Assembly: GCA_965230215.1 (NCBI GenBank)
Contig: CBDDKN010000001.1
Span: forward strand, 682,001 to 746,000
DNA from: RFSX01 sp965230215
Lineage (GTDB): Bacteria; Bacteroidota; Bacteroidia; Chitinophagales; Saprospiraceae
DNA: 64,000 bases
Direction of reading: 5' to 3'
The notes beneath the pieces are model-generated. The model saw nothing but the letters and a program-made list of their open reading frames with translations. It had not been told where the DNA came from and did not search any database. Of the stretch, positions 43,003-52,164 are shown piece after piece (positions within the stretch are counted from its first letter, which is position 1; every line of letters starts with the position of its first letter). The position numbers were made by a program, and so were the translations under genes.

Positions 43003-43038
43003 GCAAAAAAAATCCGGTCTCTGTTGAAGAAACCGGAT
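43003..43038 (-). terminator. icd terminator
   Basis: On the minus strand ATCCGGTTTC (43038-43029) pairs with GAGACCGGAT (43021-43012) and is followed by a T-run (43011-43003). It is a strong intrinsic terminator directly after the icd stop codon. Confidence 0.9.
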
Positions 43039-43061
43039 CACAGTCAATATGATTGCTTATA

Positions 43062-44495
43062 CTATTGTCCTTGTCCTAGAGAGTATCCTCTCCTACCGTC
43101 AAATTCATAAAGGTTTTCTGTTTTAATAACATCAACACCTTCTTCAATGGCTTGTGAAAGGATTGCCGGAATACTGTTCTTACTGGCTTCGTCACCTTCT
43201 TCGAGCTCATACCTGCATCGCCAGTGATCTGTACAGAAGGTTTCATCGAATCCATTAGGCCATACTTTAACACCTCTGTTGGTAATCATGGACAGTTTAA
43301 TATCCTGATTTAACTTCTGAAGAGAAACCGCCAAATCATCAACATCCTCCCCTTTCCAATCAACGAATACATCAACACCTTTCAATACTTTTTTTGCTGG
43401 TGCAGGTCTCTTATACACAGGAATATTCAACTTAACACCTTTCTGATACTCAACAGAACTCAGTTTGGTAGGTGTCTTGCCAAGTCGCTCGATCACAGCA
43501 TCGCCAAATTCTTTTGTACCAACCAATTGCGTACTTGTACCTTCCTTGTATATATCCATTGTGTGGATTCCATCTTCAATCGTACAAGACCATGCGTTCA
43601 TCACTTTCTCAGCCACATCTTGTTGACCGATATGGTTAAGCATCATAATGGCCGCACGCAATAATCCAGAAGGGTTAGCTACATTCTTACCAGCAATTGG
43701 AGGAGCTGATCCATGAATAGCTTCGAACATGGCACAGCTCTCACCGATATTAGCCGATCCAGCAAGACCAACAGATCCGGTAATCTGTGCAGCAATATCA
43801 GAAACCACATCACCATAAAGGTTTGGTGTCACGACAACTTCAAATATCTCAGGCGTATCTGCAAGTCGTGCTGCACCTATATCAATAATCCAGTTGTCTG
43901 CTTCTATGTCAGGATATTCCTGTGCTATTTCTTTGAATACCTCATGGAACAAACCATCGGTGTGCTTCATGATGTTATCCTTTACAAGACAACTTACTTT
44001 CTTCCTATTATACAATTTCGCATATTCAAAAGCGTAACGGATGATCTTTTCACAACCTGGTCTGGAGATCAATTTCAGACACTGAACCACCTCATCTGTT
44101 TGTTGGTGTTCAATACCGGCATACAAGTCCTCTTCATTCTCCCTGATGATAACAACATCCATATTGGGATGCTTTGTACTGATGAAAGGGTGAAAACTCA
44201 TACATGGTCTGATATTGGAATACAAACCCAATGTCTTACGCAGTGTTACATTAAGACTTTTATATCCACCACCTCTAGGAGTTGTAATAGGTGCTTTAAG
44301 AAAGATTTTATTCTGGCGAATACTATCCCATGCATCTTTATCTATTCCACTGGAATTGCCAGCCAGGTAAACCTTCTCACCAATATTAATTTCATCCCAT
44401 TCTATTCTTGCGCCTGCGGCTTCAAGAATTGCTAAAGTGGCATCCATAATTTCAGGTCCGATACCATCACCTTTTGCTACTGTAATTTTCTGCAT
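43062..44495 (-). CDS. icd: isocitrate dehydrogenase, probably NADP-dependent
   Basis: This 477-residue TCA-cycle enzyme converts isocitrate to 2-oxoglutarate with formation of NADPH. The N-terminal ITVAKGDGIGPEIM, the phosphorylation-site-like SLNVTLRKTLGLYSNIRP, and NLYGDVVSDIAAQITGSVGLAGSANIG with ECAMFEAIHGSAPPIAGKNVANP-type catalytic loops define the isocitrate/isopropylmalate family. The C-terminal extension of about 140 residues (VDVFVDWKGEDVDDLAVSL ...) is that of the Thermus/Rickettsia type. It follows the peptide-deformylase-like gene after 212 bases, has a 5' hairpin and its own terminator. Confidence 0.92.
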   Translation of the reverse strand: MQKITVAKGDGIGPEIMDATLAILEAAGARIEWDEINIGEKVYLAGNSSGIDKDAWDSIRQNKIFLKAPITTPRGGGYKSLNVTLRKTLGLYSNIRPCMSFHPFISTKHPNMDVVIIRENEEDLYAGIEHQQTDEVVQCLKLISRPGCEKIIRYAFEYAKLYNRKKVSCLVKDNIMKHTDGLFHEVFKEIAQEYPDIEADNWIIDIGAARLADTPEIFEVVVTPNLYGDVVSDIAAQITGSVGLAGSANIGESCAMFEAIHGSAPPIAGKNVANPSGLLRAAIMMLNHIGQQDVAEKVMNAWSCTIEDGIHTMDIYKEGTSTQLVGTKEFGDAVIERLGKTPTKLSSVEYQKGVKLNIPVYKRPAPAKKVLKGVDVFVDWKGEDVDDLAVSLQKLNQDIKLSMITNRGVKVWPNGFDETFCTDHWRCRYELEEGDEASKNSIPAILSQAIEEGVDVIKTENLYEFDGRRGYSLGQGQ

Positions 44496-44525
44496 ATGCT
44501 ATTTTGTATCTTAATTTAAAAATCT

Positions 44526-44541
44526 GCTGTAATCATACAGC
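44526..44541 (-). other. short hairpin in the icd 5' region
   Basis: GCTGTA (44526-44531) pairs with TACAGC (44536-44541) around ATCA, 31-46 bases ahead of the icd ATG. It could affect mRNA stability or translation. Confidence 0.3.
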
Positions 44542-44577
44542 AATGGAATAGGTTGTGTGACATTTTTATAACTCAGG

Positions 44578-44589
44578 AAATTGCAATTT
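44578..44589. promoter_or_regulatory. 12-bp palindrome upstream of icd
   Basis: AAATTGCAATTT is a perfect palindrome 83-94 bases upstream of icd. It shares the core AATTGCAATT with the palindrome at the pntA start. The same core also appears once in a coding region (9881-9890), so its significance is limited. Confidence 0.25.
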
Positions 44590-44707
44590 GTTTCGATCTA
44601 CAGAAAAGTGACCGAATTGGCCGCGAATATAGGGCATATGAGACGAATTTCATAGGTTCATATGGAAGATAATCTATATTTATAATTAGGGACAATTATA
44701 AACCAAA

Positions 44708-45343
44708 TCAACCCCCTGAATTTAATTCTTTTTCAAGGTGATCGAGGTAGACGATACCATTCAAATGATCGATTTCATGTTGGAATATTATCGCTGTAAA
44801 ATCTTCAACCATCTCTATCTGATGCGAACCATCTAGCTTGTCATATTCCAGGAGTATGGCATAAGCTCTACAATTCAGAGTTTCCCTTCTATCTGGAATT
44901 GAAAGACATCCTTCTGCTCTGGTTTGCTTTTTAGTAGAATACTGTCTGATGACTGGATTCAGATAAACTTCAAATGGGAAACCCTCTTTATCAAATCGTT
45001 GCACCCAAATAATATTTTTTAAAATACCTACCTGTGGTGCAGCAATACCAACCCCAAGTGACATGCTATCTCGTACCGTTGCATACAGGCGTTGAACAAA
45101 TAAATCCAGAAGAGGATCATTGGCATTAGGAATGACGTCGCTACTCTTCTGGCGAAGCAAAATGGAATCCTGATAGTTATTGATTTTATACACCCTCATA
45201 GGATCGGCAGCGCTGCCAGACATAATCATTTTTTCTTCAATGCTTGAGAACGCATTAAGTGATGTGTTCACCACAGCTTGCTTTCCCTTACAAGAAAAAA
45301 GTGAGATAATTGTAATCACAACTAAAATTCTACTCCGATTCAT
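44708..45343 (-). CDS. peptide deformylase with lipoprotein-like signal
   Basis: This 211-residue protein has all three deformylase motifs: GVGIAAPQVG (about 97-106), EGCLSIP and HEIDHLNG, with Cys and two His as metal ligands and the catalytic Glu. Unusually, it starts with RILVVITIISLFSCKGK, a signal ending in a Cys that fits a Bacteroidetes lipobox. Deformylase normally works on nascent chains in the cytoplasm, so an exported copy would act on another substrate, or the N-terminus is a membrane tether. It overlaps the upstream membrane protein gene by 14 bases. Confidence 0.82.
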   Translation of the reverse strand: MNRSRILVVITIISLFSCKGKQAVVNTSLNAFSSIEEKMIMSGSAADPMRVYKINNYQDSILLRQKSSDVIPNANDPLLDLFVQRLYATVRDSMSLGVGIAAPQVGILKNIIWVQRFDKEGFPFEVYLNPVIRQYSTKKQTRAEGCLSIPDRRETLNCRAYAILLEYDKLDGSHQIEMVEDFTAIIFQHEIDHLNGIVYLDHLEKELNSGG

Positions 45344-45869
45344 TTGCTTTTATTTTATCAACAAGATACTTAATGGCAACAGCATCCCTGATTCTCCTCA
45401 AACCTAACAGGCTCCTGCCTTTTATAGCTGAAAAAACCATGAGAGTTTTACCATTTTCCATTTTGTTGCTTTCAATCATGATGGCATTGGCGTTGGCCTT
45501 TTTGGGCCAAAAGGACGTCTTATCAATATATAAGTGAGGGGTCTGCAAATTTGCTATGAACTTCCTCTTTGATGGTATCTGCCCTAGCATTTTTTCAATT
45601 TCAGCCAAAGAAAGATCCGTCTCCAGTTTATAATCATAAAAGTCATATAAATTGTGGTGAGGATCACTAATGACACCCAGGTCATTCAAGTCCGTATAAA
45701 ACATAGCTATATCTACAGCCGCAAATATCAATGCAAGAAATATAGCGGAGCCCAGTTCTTTGCTGAAGTCCCACTCCCCAAAAAGCTTACTCCATATGAA
45801 ACAAATTGCTAGTGCAACTATGAAGTTGAATATAAAAGAGATCAGGCCATATTTAACTGTGACTTTCAT
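45330..45869 (-). CDS. hypothetical protein with two N-terminal helices
   Basis: This 179-residue protein has two membrane helices (YGLISFIFNFIVALAICFIW and ELGSAIFLALIFAAVDIAMF) and a cytoplasmic domain of about 120 residues (YKLETDLSLAEIEKMLGQIPSKRKFIANLQTPHLYIDK ... ANAIMIESNKMENGKTLMVFSAIKGRSLLGLRRIRDAVAIKYLVDKI). The pattern is unknown to me. It overlaps the deformylase-like gene and follows a methyltransferase gene. Confidence 0.55.
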   Translation of the reverse strand: MKVTVKYGLISFIFNFIVALAICFIWSKLFGEWDFSKELGSAIFLALIFAAVDIAMFYTDLNDLGVISDPHHNLYDFYDYKLETDLSLAEIEKMLGQIPSKRKFIANLQTPHLYIDKTSFWPKKANANAIMIESNKMENGKTLMVFSAIKGRSLLGLRRIRDAVAIKYLVDKIKANESE

Positions 45870-45880
45870 TATTACAAACG

Positions 45881-46516
45881 CTAAGCATTCTTTTGTGCAA
45901 CAATAATTATCTCATCTACCTCATGGGCACCAGACATACCTCTTCTCTTATCAATATACGATACTTGCATTCCGATAGCACTAAGTTTCCTCTCTAGGAA
46001 CTCTTCAGAGTAGAGGTACTGCATAAGCTCAATACTTTTATCAGAAGATCTTAGAGGTATTGATTCTTCATAATGGCCCTCAATCGTACTCATATATAGT
46101 AGAGATCCTGGCTTTGCCAGTTCGGCAATATTCTCAAAAAGTATATCCGTTTCGGTTATGGACAGATAAGGCAAAACAAAGCCTACCAGAATAATGTCAT
46201 ATTGTTTTTCTAAACCAGCTGCATCCAGAACATCCATTTCTATGAATACACCATCAGGAATTATTGACTTTGCGTATCGAAGCATGTTTGAAGAGAAATC
46301 AACCCCGGTGATCTTAAACTTAGGTTCCCGATCTTTCAGATATAATGAAAGATTGCCGGGGCCACAAGCCAAGTCAAGTACGCTTGCTTCCTCAATTTCA
46401 TTTTTTTCTATTAAAAAATTGAGGCCATCCGAATAATCATCCACTGACATGAATTTATCTGCATATACCTCGGCAGCACCATCAAAGACTTTTTTTGTAT
46501 AATCCCGATCAGACAT
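45881..46516 (-). CDS. class I SAM-dependent methyltransferase
   Basis: This 211-residue cytoplasmic protein has motif I VLDLACGPGNLSLYL and the acidic loop FKITGVDFSSNMLRYAKSI, followed by YDIILVGFVLPYLSI. The acceptor substrate is unknown. It lies between the LOG-family gene (18 bases upstream) and the membrane protein above, in one probable operon. Confidence 0.87.
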   Translation of the reverse strand: MSDRDYTKKVFDGAAEVYADKFMSVDDYSDGLNFLIEKNEIEEASVLDLACGPGNLSLYLKDREPKFKITGVDFSSNMLRYAKSIIPDGVFIEMDVLDAAGLEKQYDIILVGFVLPYLSITETDILFENIAELAKPGSLLYMSTIEGHYEESIPLRSSDKSIELMQYLYSEEFLERKLSAIGMQVSYIDKRRGMSGAHEVDEIIIVAQKNA

Positions 46517-46534
46517 AATTCACAGATTTAAAGG

Positions 46535-47128
46535 CTAGGTCACATCTTTGTCTGTTAGCCACTTTTCCACCAAAGGTGCTTCGTAATGCTCGATTTTATC
46601 AAGTAAACTTTCTACGTCCTTGTCAACAATAACCATAGACCTGTTTTTATCTTTTAACAGGTTTTTATCCACCATAGTGTCGATAAATGATAATAGGTGA
46701 TCAAAGTATCCGCCAGTATTGAGAATGGCGATAGGCTTGGCATGCAGGCCCAATTGTGCCCAGGTCAAAACTTCAAAGAATTCTTCCATCATGCCATAGC
46801 CTCCGGGAAGAACAATAAAAGCATCTGCCATATCCGACATGATCGTCTTGCGTTGATGCATGGTTTCAACAACTATCAAGTCATCCAAACCCATATGTAC
46901 AACTTCCTTTTTCATTAGAAACTTTGGTATGACACCAATTACTTCTACTCCTTTTTCCAAAGCTGTCTTTGCAATAGCGCCCATGACACCGATTTTGGCG
47001 GCTCCATAAATCAAGCGATATTTTCTATTGGCCATAGCAAGAGCCAGGTTTTCAGCATCTGTCTGAAAAGAAGCATCATTTCCCAGACTGGATCCACAAA
47101 ACACGGTAACGGATTTAATATCATTCAT
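46535..47128 (-). CDS. LOG-family protein (TIGR00730)
   Basis: This 197-residue protein resembles lysine-decarboxylase-like cytokinin phosphoribohydrolases. Conserved blocks are VTVFCGSSLGNDASF, LIYGAAKIGVMGAIA, ETMHQRKTIMSDMADAFIVLPGGYGMMEEFFE (the PGGxGxxEE motif) and GLHAKPIAILN. It probably hydrolyses a nucleoside 5'-monophosphate to base and ribose 5-phosphate. Its start overlaps the small membrane gene at 47121 by eight bases. Confidence 0.9.
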   Translation of the reverse strand: MNDIKSVTVFCGSSLGNDASFQTDAENLALAMANRKYRLIYGAAKIGVMGAIAKTALEKGVEVIGVIPKFLMKKEVVHMGLDDLIVVETMHQRKTIMSDMADAFIVLPGGYGMMEEFFEVLTWAQLGLHAKPIAILNTGGYFDHLLSFIDTMVDKNLLKDKNRSMVIVDKDVESLLDKIEHYEAPLVEKWLTDKDVT

Positions 47129-47345
47129 TGGAGTTCCTGATCATTGATTTAATTGTAGCAAACACAAGGTATACAAAATAAATCGCCAATCCTCCAAATA
47201 CCAATTGAAACAACACAGCTCTTGACGGACTGCGCGCATATGTATCAATCGAAGACTTATAGAAAAGAAAAGAGCTCATCACTAGCAATAGGAAATAAAT
47301 CAGAATCCTGATCAGGTATAAACTAAATGAACTCTTGTTCTTCAA
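47121..47345 (-). CDS. small membrane protein
   Basis: This 74-residue protein has two helices (YLIRILIYFLLLVMSSFLF and VLFQLVFGGLAIYFVYLVFA) joined by a charged loop (YKSSIDTYARSPSRA). The family is unknown. It overlaps the LOG gene by eight bases and so is probably translated with it. Confidence 0.6.
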   Translation of the reverse strand: MKNKSSFSLYLIRILIYFLLLVMSSFLFYKSSIDTYARSPSRAVLFQLVFGGLAIYFVYLVFATIKSMIRNSNE

Positions 47346-47360
47346 TTCGAATGCTTGTAT

Positions 47361-47819
47361 TTAGAAGAAGATTGTAATTCGTCCGGCAATACCCGGATCC
47401 GCATTATCCTCCAAGGAGTAAATAAAGACAGGCTCTAAAGCAACCGAATCATTTAAGAATAGGTCTATACCTGCTTGCAATGCCAAATTACCACCATCAT
47501 CGAGTTGATATAAAGCACCACCAAAAATATTGTTGAAGAGATAGTATCTGGCCTCCAATGCAATCTGTTCATCTGAGAAACTGCCAAAGTCTATATAATT
47601 GAAATTGATGCCAGCCATCAGATTGTCAATTAAGAAATAACCAGCAGAGACAGAAAGACTGAAATTCGTATTATCTGAGAAAATAAAATTGAAATTTGAA
47701 GAACCGCTTAACATAATGGTTCCTGCATTAAAATTGTCGGAGCTTGAATCGCCATCGTCTTGAGCATGAACAAAACCCAAAGTGAAAAGTAAAAGACAAG
47801 ATAATAGTAGCTTTTTCAT
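47361..47819 (-). CDS. small outer membrane beta-barrel protein
   Basis: This 152-residue protein has a signal peptide (LLLSCLLLFTLGFVHAQ) followed by six or more amphipathic strands (TIMLSGSSNFNFIFSD, NFSLSVSAGYFLIDNLMAGINFNY, IALEARYYLFNNIFGGALYQ, LALQAGIDLFLNDSVALEPVFIY) and a C-terminal FF. It is an OmpX/OprF-barrel-like protein of unknown role. It is separated by 158 bases from arginase. Confidence 0.75.
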   Translation of the reverse strand: MKKLLLSCLLLFTLGFVHAQDDGDSSSDNFNAGTIMLSGSSNFNFIFSDNTNFSLSVSAGYFLIDNLMAGINFNYIDFGSFSDEQIALEARYYLFNNIFGGALYQLDDGGNLALQAGIDLFLNDSVALEPVFIYSLEDNADPGIAGRITIFF

Positions 47820-47977
47820 GTTAAATTTTATTTGGTTACGCTTTGAAGTTATACTTTATTTCCAATAAAATATAATATTGTCTCAGAAGAATAAACAAAC
47901 AAAATTGAAGGGTATCAGAACCCCTTTCTGAAGATAATTATGGACAATAAGTTATCCATTGGTTTCAAATGGAGACG

Positions 47978-48934
47978 CTATGCTTTATTCAATATACCAA
48001 AGGTAATGTTGTCTAAAATTTCAAATGCGGTCTCTGCCATCTTATTACCCCTGGTATCCAAAAGCGGATTCACTTCGGTGACTTCAAGGCAAACAACATT
48101 CAATCCGGCTATCAAACTATTGATTATAAATTTAACCTCATCAGGATCAAAACCTTTTGACACCGGCGTTCCTGTTCCTTTTGACACCAAATCACAATCA
48201 AGGCTATCCACATCAAAAGAGATATAGACCACATCACAATCACTTAACTTATCTATAGCTTCCTGTAAACATGTTTCAGGACCCCTGAAACGATATTCGG
48301 CTACAGTATAATTCTTAATGTTCTTCCTGGCCATGATGTTTTCCTCAGGTTTTTCCGTATCTCGAACCCCAAAAAATACCAGGTCTCTGGCTTCTATTTT
48401 TGTCTGTGCCGTACCCACATCTTTAAGGTCATCCCAAATCTTTTTGGTGCCTTCGCTCACCTCATTTCTGCCATCTTCGGTATTATCTTCCGCCAAAGCA
48501 GCAGCAAGGGGCATACCATGCACATTGCCAGATGGTGTTGTAAAGGGAGAATGAAGATCTGCATGTGCATCTATCCAAACAACACCTAAACGCTTATCCG
48601 GAAAGGCCGCCCTAACGCCACTAATGGTTCCCAATGCAGAAGAGTGATCTCCAGACAATACCAATGGAAATTTATCATCTTGCAAAGTACTTTTGACAGC
48701 ATCACTCACTCTTGTACATTGTTCAAGCACATAGCCAATACGTTTAGCGAAAACTGCTTTTACTTTATTATATACAGATTCATTATGAGAGTCAACATCT
48801 GTATGATCAAAACGAGTGAAGTAATCATTACCGGAATTAATTGCCGCAATCTCTATGGCATCAATACCCATGTCAGACCCCCTAGTGCCCGCTCCTATAT
48901 CAGATCTGTTTTTGATTAAATGTATTTTTTGCAT
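47978..48934 (-). CDS. rocF: arginase
   Basis: This 318-residue enzyme hydrolyses arginine to ornithine and urea with a binuclear manganese centre. The ligand motifs are complete: GDHSSALGT, VVWIDAHADLHSPFTTPSGN with HGMPLA, and YISFDVDSLDCDLVSKGTGTP. The last segment (VKFIINSLIAGLNVVCLEVTEVNP) is the usual C-terminal helix and strand. It belongs to the arginase rather than the agmatinase branch by the SGNVHGMPLA segment. A TATATTTG promoter element lies upstream, and it is monocistronic. Confidence 0.92.
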   Translation of the reverse strand: MQKIHLIKNRSDIGAGTRGSDMGIDAIEIAAINSGNDYFTRFDHTDVDSHNESVYNKVKAVFAKRIGYVLEQCTRVSDAVKSTLQDDKFPLVLSGDHSSALGTISGVRAAFPDKRLGVVWIDAHADLHSPFTTPSGNVHGMPLAAALAEDNTEDGRNEVSEGTKKIWDDLKDVGTAQTKIEARDLVFFGVRDTEKPEENIMARKNIKNYTVAEYRFRGPETCLQEAIDKLSDCDVVYISFDVDSLDCDLVSKGTGTPVSKGFDPDEVKFIINSLIAGLNVVCLEVTEVNPLLDTRGNKMAETAFEILDNITFGILNKA

Positions 48935-48959
48935 TCAATGTTTCTTTTGATTAGTGAGG

Positions 48960-48967
48960 CAAATATA
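48960..48967 (-). promoter_or_regulatory. arginase promoter -7 element
   Basis: On the minus strand TATATTTG matches TAnnTTTG exactly, 26 bases upstream of the arginase ATG. No convincing -33 TTG was seen. Confidence 0.4.
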
Positions 48968-49081
48968 TGAAGCTTGATATAATAATAGCCTAGCACATTG
49001 ACACGAAAACAATATAGTCGGCCGTTATAAGAAAAGTGCATATTGATGTAATATATCAATATCTGTAATTAGTTTAGAGGC

Positions 49082-50251
49082 ATGAGAAAAATGGTTAAGA
49101 AACTAGGAGGCCTGGCAGCTTGTTTGTTGATATTATTGGCAAGCAATAATATAGCCGCTCAAGAGTATGATCTGAGTGGATTTGAAATTTCAATTGACCA
49201 GGACTTTCTGGCTGATTTTTTACGGGACTCAACAGAGGTTAGCGATAATCACACCGTGGCTTTACGACTTGGATTCTATGGTGCTTTAGCTGATGAGTCT
49301 ATTTTACTTTTACCTGTGGCCAGAGACTTTATCGATGGGCTTGTACTTGACCGAATACTTTACAATTCAGGTTTTAGAGAGACCAGACGCTCACACAGTT
49401 TCCACTTTACAATTAATGGCTTCTCCCCTGCTCACATCTCTGATGAGATTCCAGAGTTCCAGAACGCACTTGCTGATGGCTATAGTCTTGATCAGGACAG
49501 ACCATTTTCATCATTTACCGGTTTTCGAAGTACCAGACGACTGGAAGGCAACAAACTTTTTGTGCATTCTGCTCGTCAACTGGATCTTTCGATCAACACT
49601 TCATTTACATTTGGATTTGCCAGTCTTGGATTGGCTCAGGCTGTTGAGAATTTATTTGGATCAGGAAGACCTGATGGTAATCTTTGGGATAAAGATGAGA
49701 ATAAACCTTATCCCACCGGTCAGGTAAACTTCTTTCCAATGCCGCTATTCATGTATTCTTTATCGGCAGAAGCCGTTGTATGGCGCCCTCTTAAGAAAGT
49801 CATATTCCAGTTAAGACCAGAATTGAATTTGGGCTACTATACCAATATCGGCATTGGCTTCGACATAGGTAAAGTGATGAATGTAGAAAGTACAATAGAC
49901 AACCTTGCATACACAGACACACACAATCCCGGTGTGCTTGTGGTTAATAACGAGCACCTATCATTTGCCATAAATGCTGGTGGAACGATTCGAGCAGTTC
50001 TTTATAATGCGCATTTAAGTGGATGGTTTGGCTGGAGAGATGATTATCATATAGGCGTTGGTGACACCAAGAAGATTGTGATGGAAGCTTATGCTGGAGC
50101 AAAGCTACAGCTCTTCAAGAAGATTGAAATCAATTTCTCAGTCAATACACGAAGCGCTGAATTCAACGGTGCACAATCACGCAGCAATCTATGGGGCACT
50201 TTGGGAATGAAATACCTTCTTGCTGAAGAAGGCGAAGGTTGTTATGATTAA
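49082..50251 (+). CDS. LpxR-like (DUF2219) outer membrane protein
   Basis: This 389-residue exported protein (LGGLAACLLILLASNNIAAQ) is built of barrel strands. The N-terminal third has the order FEISIDQDFLADF, DNHTVALRLGFYG, SFHFTINGFSPAHISDEIP and DQDRPFSSFTGFRSTRRLEG. It recalls the LpxR lipid A 3'-O-deacylase pattern of an acidic N-terminal residue, a P-x-D-I segment and a DRP-aGw block. The catalytic His and Ser cannot be placed with confidence. If right, it is a second lipid A deacylase in the window besides the PagL-like one. Confidence 0.5.
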   Translation: MRKMVKKLGGLAACLLILLASNNIAAQEYDLSGFEISIDQDFLADFLRDSTEVSDNHTVALRLGFYGALADESILLLPVARDFIDGLVLDRILYNSGFRETRRSHSFHFTINGFSPAHISDEIPEFQNALADGYSLDQDRPFSSFTGFRSTRRLEGNKLFVHSARQLDLSINTSFTFGFASLGLAQAVENLFGSGRPDGNLWDKDENKPYPTGQVNFFPMPLFMYSLSAEAVVWRPLKKVIFQLRPELNLGYYTNIGIGFDIGKVMNVESTIDNLAYTDTHNPGVLVVNNEHLSFAINAGGTIRAVLYNAHLSGWFGWRDDYHIGVGDTKKIVMEAYAGAKLQLFKKIEINFSVNTRSAEFNGAQSRSNLWGTLGMKYLLAEEGEGCYD

Positions 50252-50254
50252 CAA

Positions 50255-52039
50255 CTACTTTTCTTCCTTTACCTCTTCGTCTTTATATGGTGTAAAAATG
50301 GCCAGGTTGTCAATTTCCAGATACTGATTGATGTAGGCATTCCATTTTTCTACCGCTTCTTTATTTTCTCCCATATCAACTTCATCTAAGAAGCGGTTGG
50401 TAATGTCTTCGTATTCCATTTTAAACCTGTCGTATATCTCATCGACTTCCGATTGACTAAGAGAGCTTGCTCTAAGCCTTAGATGCAACTTACGGCGCAT
50501 GATCTCACAGAGATCAAAATACATATTGGATATGCATTGTGATAAAATAGAAATATTGCGATAATACCAGCTTTCATAGGGATCAAAAATGGTAGCTGTA
50601 AGTATATCCGATTTGCCCTCATAGGTATTGATATCAAGGAATACCTTGACTTCAAAATTAAAGTCTGATTTATCCACAAAGTTCATATCAGGGTAAGCTA
50701 CAGTGTCAGGCAAAAACTCTTTAAAAAATATCCTCTCATCAGACCATTTTATATATGGATGTTGAAACATACCCGTTTTTACCAAAGGGTTATTCTTAAA
50801 GATGTTTTTATTATTTATCGCCGATATCTCATTGAAGAAAACATTATTCTCATCATTGGAGTTGTTGATTTTATACTCATCATTAAATTTCCAAAAGAAT
50901 GGATTATACGGAATTGCATTAATTTTTCTGAAATCACCTGTCGATGCTGCGTTAAAATCGAAATATGGTATCGAAAAATAATTCATGAAGTCGTAGGCAT
51001 AGAGGACTGCCTTGGTTGATACCTTATAAACATATTCATGATCTTCATTGCTTCGGCTTAGATAATCCACATTGTAATCAAAATCAACATGATTGAAGTA
51101 CGGCCCATTCTCATCTTCATAGAATGTCCTGCGGACAAACATATCTACGCTTCGTATTTTATCACTTGGGAATAAAGGTATAAAAGGATGCCTCGAACAG
51201 TTGTCACAGTAGTATTCAATCTTCTTTACAGTCTCCTTTGTTTTATTTAACCAAACAGTTCCTGAAAACAAGGGTGTTTTGGATTTTTGTTTACCGTTAA
51301 ATGATATGATGTAAACTGAATCCCCCTTAACATCTTCATACTTTCCATCCAGATAGAGATAGTAACTCTTACGCAACTTCCGTTTCTTAAGATTGAAGGG
51401 ATGCGCAGGAAAAGCAATATCACGCTGCATCAGATCTAGCATTGTAAAGGTCCTCGAACTCTCCAGTGAAGTAAACAATCTGTCTTTATTGGGATTGAGT
51501 GCCAGTCTTCCTGTTTTTAAATCCATCCATTCCAGATCATAGCCTTTTCCTCCTACATTATAATATCCTTCTACCAATTCAATCTGAGCTGAATCCATAT
51601 AGGATTTCAAACCATAATAGGCTTTGGCATATACAGGCTCATTAAATTTTCGTTTGCGACATGCCTCAATGAGGTCGAAGAGATAACCATCTTCTTCGGG
51701 GTTAATTGTAACCTCTTCCAACTGAGTAGCAGATGCCTTCAGCAAAATCTGCATAACAGAACCATCGTAGTTATTCAAGTTGAGCGTAAAGTCTTCATAT
51801 CCAATGTAGCTCACAACAACACTATCCGTAAGTGCATTTGCTTTAAGCGCAAAATAGCCTTCATCGTTGGTTATTGTACCTTTGATTGTACTGTAATTGA
51901 ACACATTGGCATATGCTACTTTCTCACCGGATTCTTCAAAAGACACAGTCGCCTTAATCATTATCGGATCCTGCCCAGTGAGATTAAGAAAAGAAATGAA
52001 CGTAAATATGGCGAGTATAAAGCGGTGCATTTTTGTCAT
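50255..52039 (-). CDS. exported protein with N-terminal carboxypeptidase-regulatory-like domain
   Basis: This 594-residue protein has a signal peptide (HRFILAIFTFISFLNLTGQ), a CarboxypepD_reg-like domain at about 25-115 (KATVSFEESGEKVAYANVFNYSTIKGTITNDEGYFALKANAL ... VSYIGYEDFTLNL, in consecutive parts) and a long region of unknown fold. The latter has repeated aromatic and acidic stretches (YDLEWMDLKTGRL, FNGKQKSKTPLFSGTVWLNK). The C-terminal 130 residues are helical and charged. TonB-dependent receptors carry the same N-terminal domain, but no plug or barrel follows. It is convergent with the LpxR-like gene, three bases apart. Confidence 0.65.
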   Translation of the reverse strand: MTKMHRFILAIFTFISFLNLTGQDPIMIKATVSFEESGEKVAYANVFNYSTIKGTITNDEGYFALKANALTDSVVVSYIGYEDFTLNLNNYDGSVMQILLKASATQLEEVTINPEEDGYLFDLIEACRKRKFNEPVYAKAYYGLKSYMDSAQIELVEGYYNVGGKGYDLEWMDLKTGRLALNPNKDRLFTSLESSRTFTMLDLMQRDIAFPAHPFNLKKRKLRKSYYLYLDGKYEDVKGDSVYIISFNGKQKSKTPLFSGTVWLNKTKETVKKIEYYCDNCSRHPFIPLFPSDKIRSVDMFVRRTFYEDENGPYFNHVDFDYNVDYLSRSNEDHEYVYKVSTKAVLYAYDFMNYFSIPYFDFNAASTGDFRKINAIPYNPFFWKFNDEYKINNSNDENNVFFNEISAINNKNIFKNNPLVKTGMFQHPYIKWSDERIFFKEFLPDTVAYPDMNFVDKSDFNFEVKVFLDINTYEGKSDILTATIFDPYESWYYRNISILSQCISNMYFDLCEIMRRKLHLRLRASSLSQSEVDEIYDRFKMEYEDITNRFLDEVDMGENKEAVEKWNAYINQYLEIDNLAIFTPYKDEEVKEEK

Positions 52040-52112
52040 CAGTTTGAATTTGAAAGTTAAGTAAAAAATGCACTAGATTCAGATTAAGCTTGTCGCGAAT
52101 ACTTCAAATAAA

Positions 52113-52141
52113 GGAGGCATCAACCAATGGCTAATGCCTCC
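52113..52141 (-). terminator. terminator of the peroxiredoxin gene
   Basis: GGAGGCAT (52113-52120) pairs with ATGCCTCC (52134-52141); reading the minus strand, it is followed by TTTATTTG. It lies 24-52 bases after the peroxiredoxin stop at 52165. Confidence 0.6.
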
Positions 52142-52164
52142 CACTATTATGACTTAGTTTTTTT

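Noticed and set aside
43713..44435. A 240-residue plus-strand frame opposite icd
   Set aside because: It is antisense to a clearly conserved isocitrate dehydrogenase and its translation is Cys-, Ile- and Phe-rich without any family pattern.
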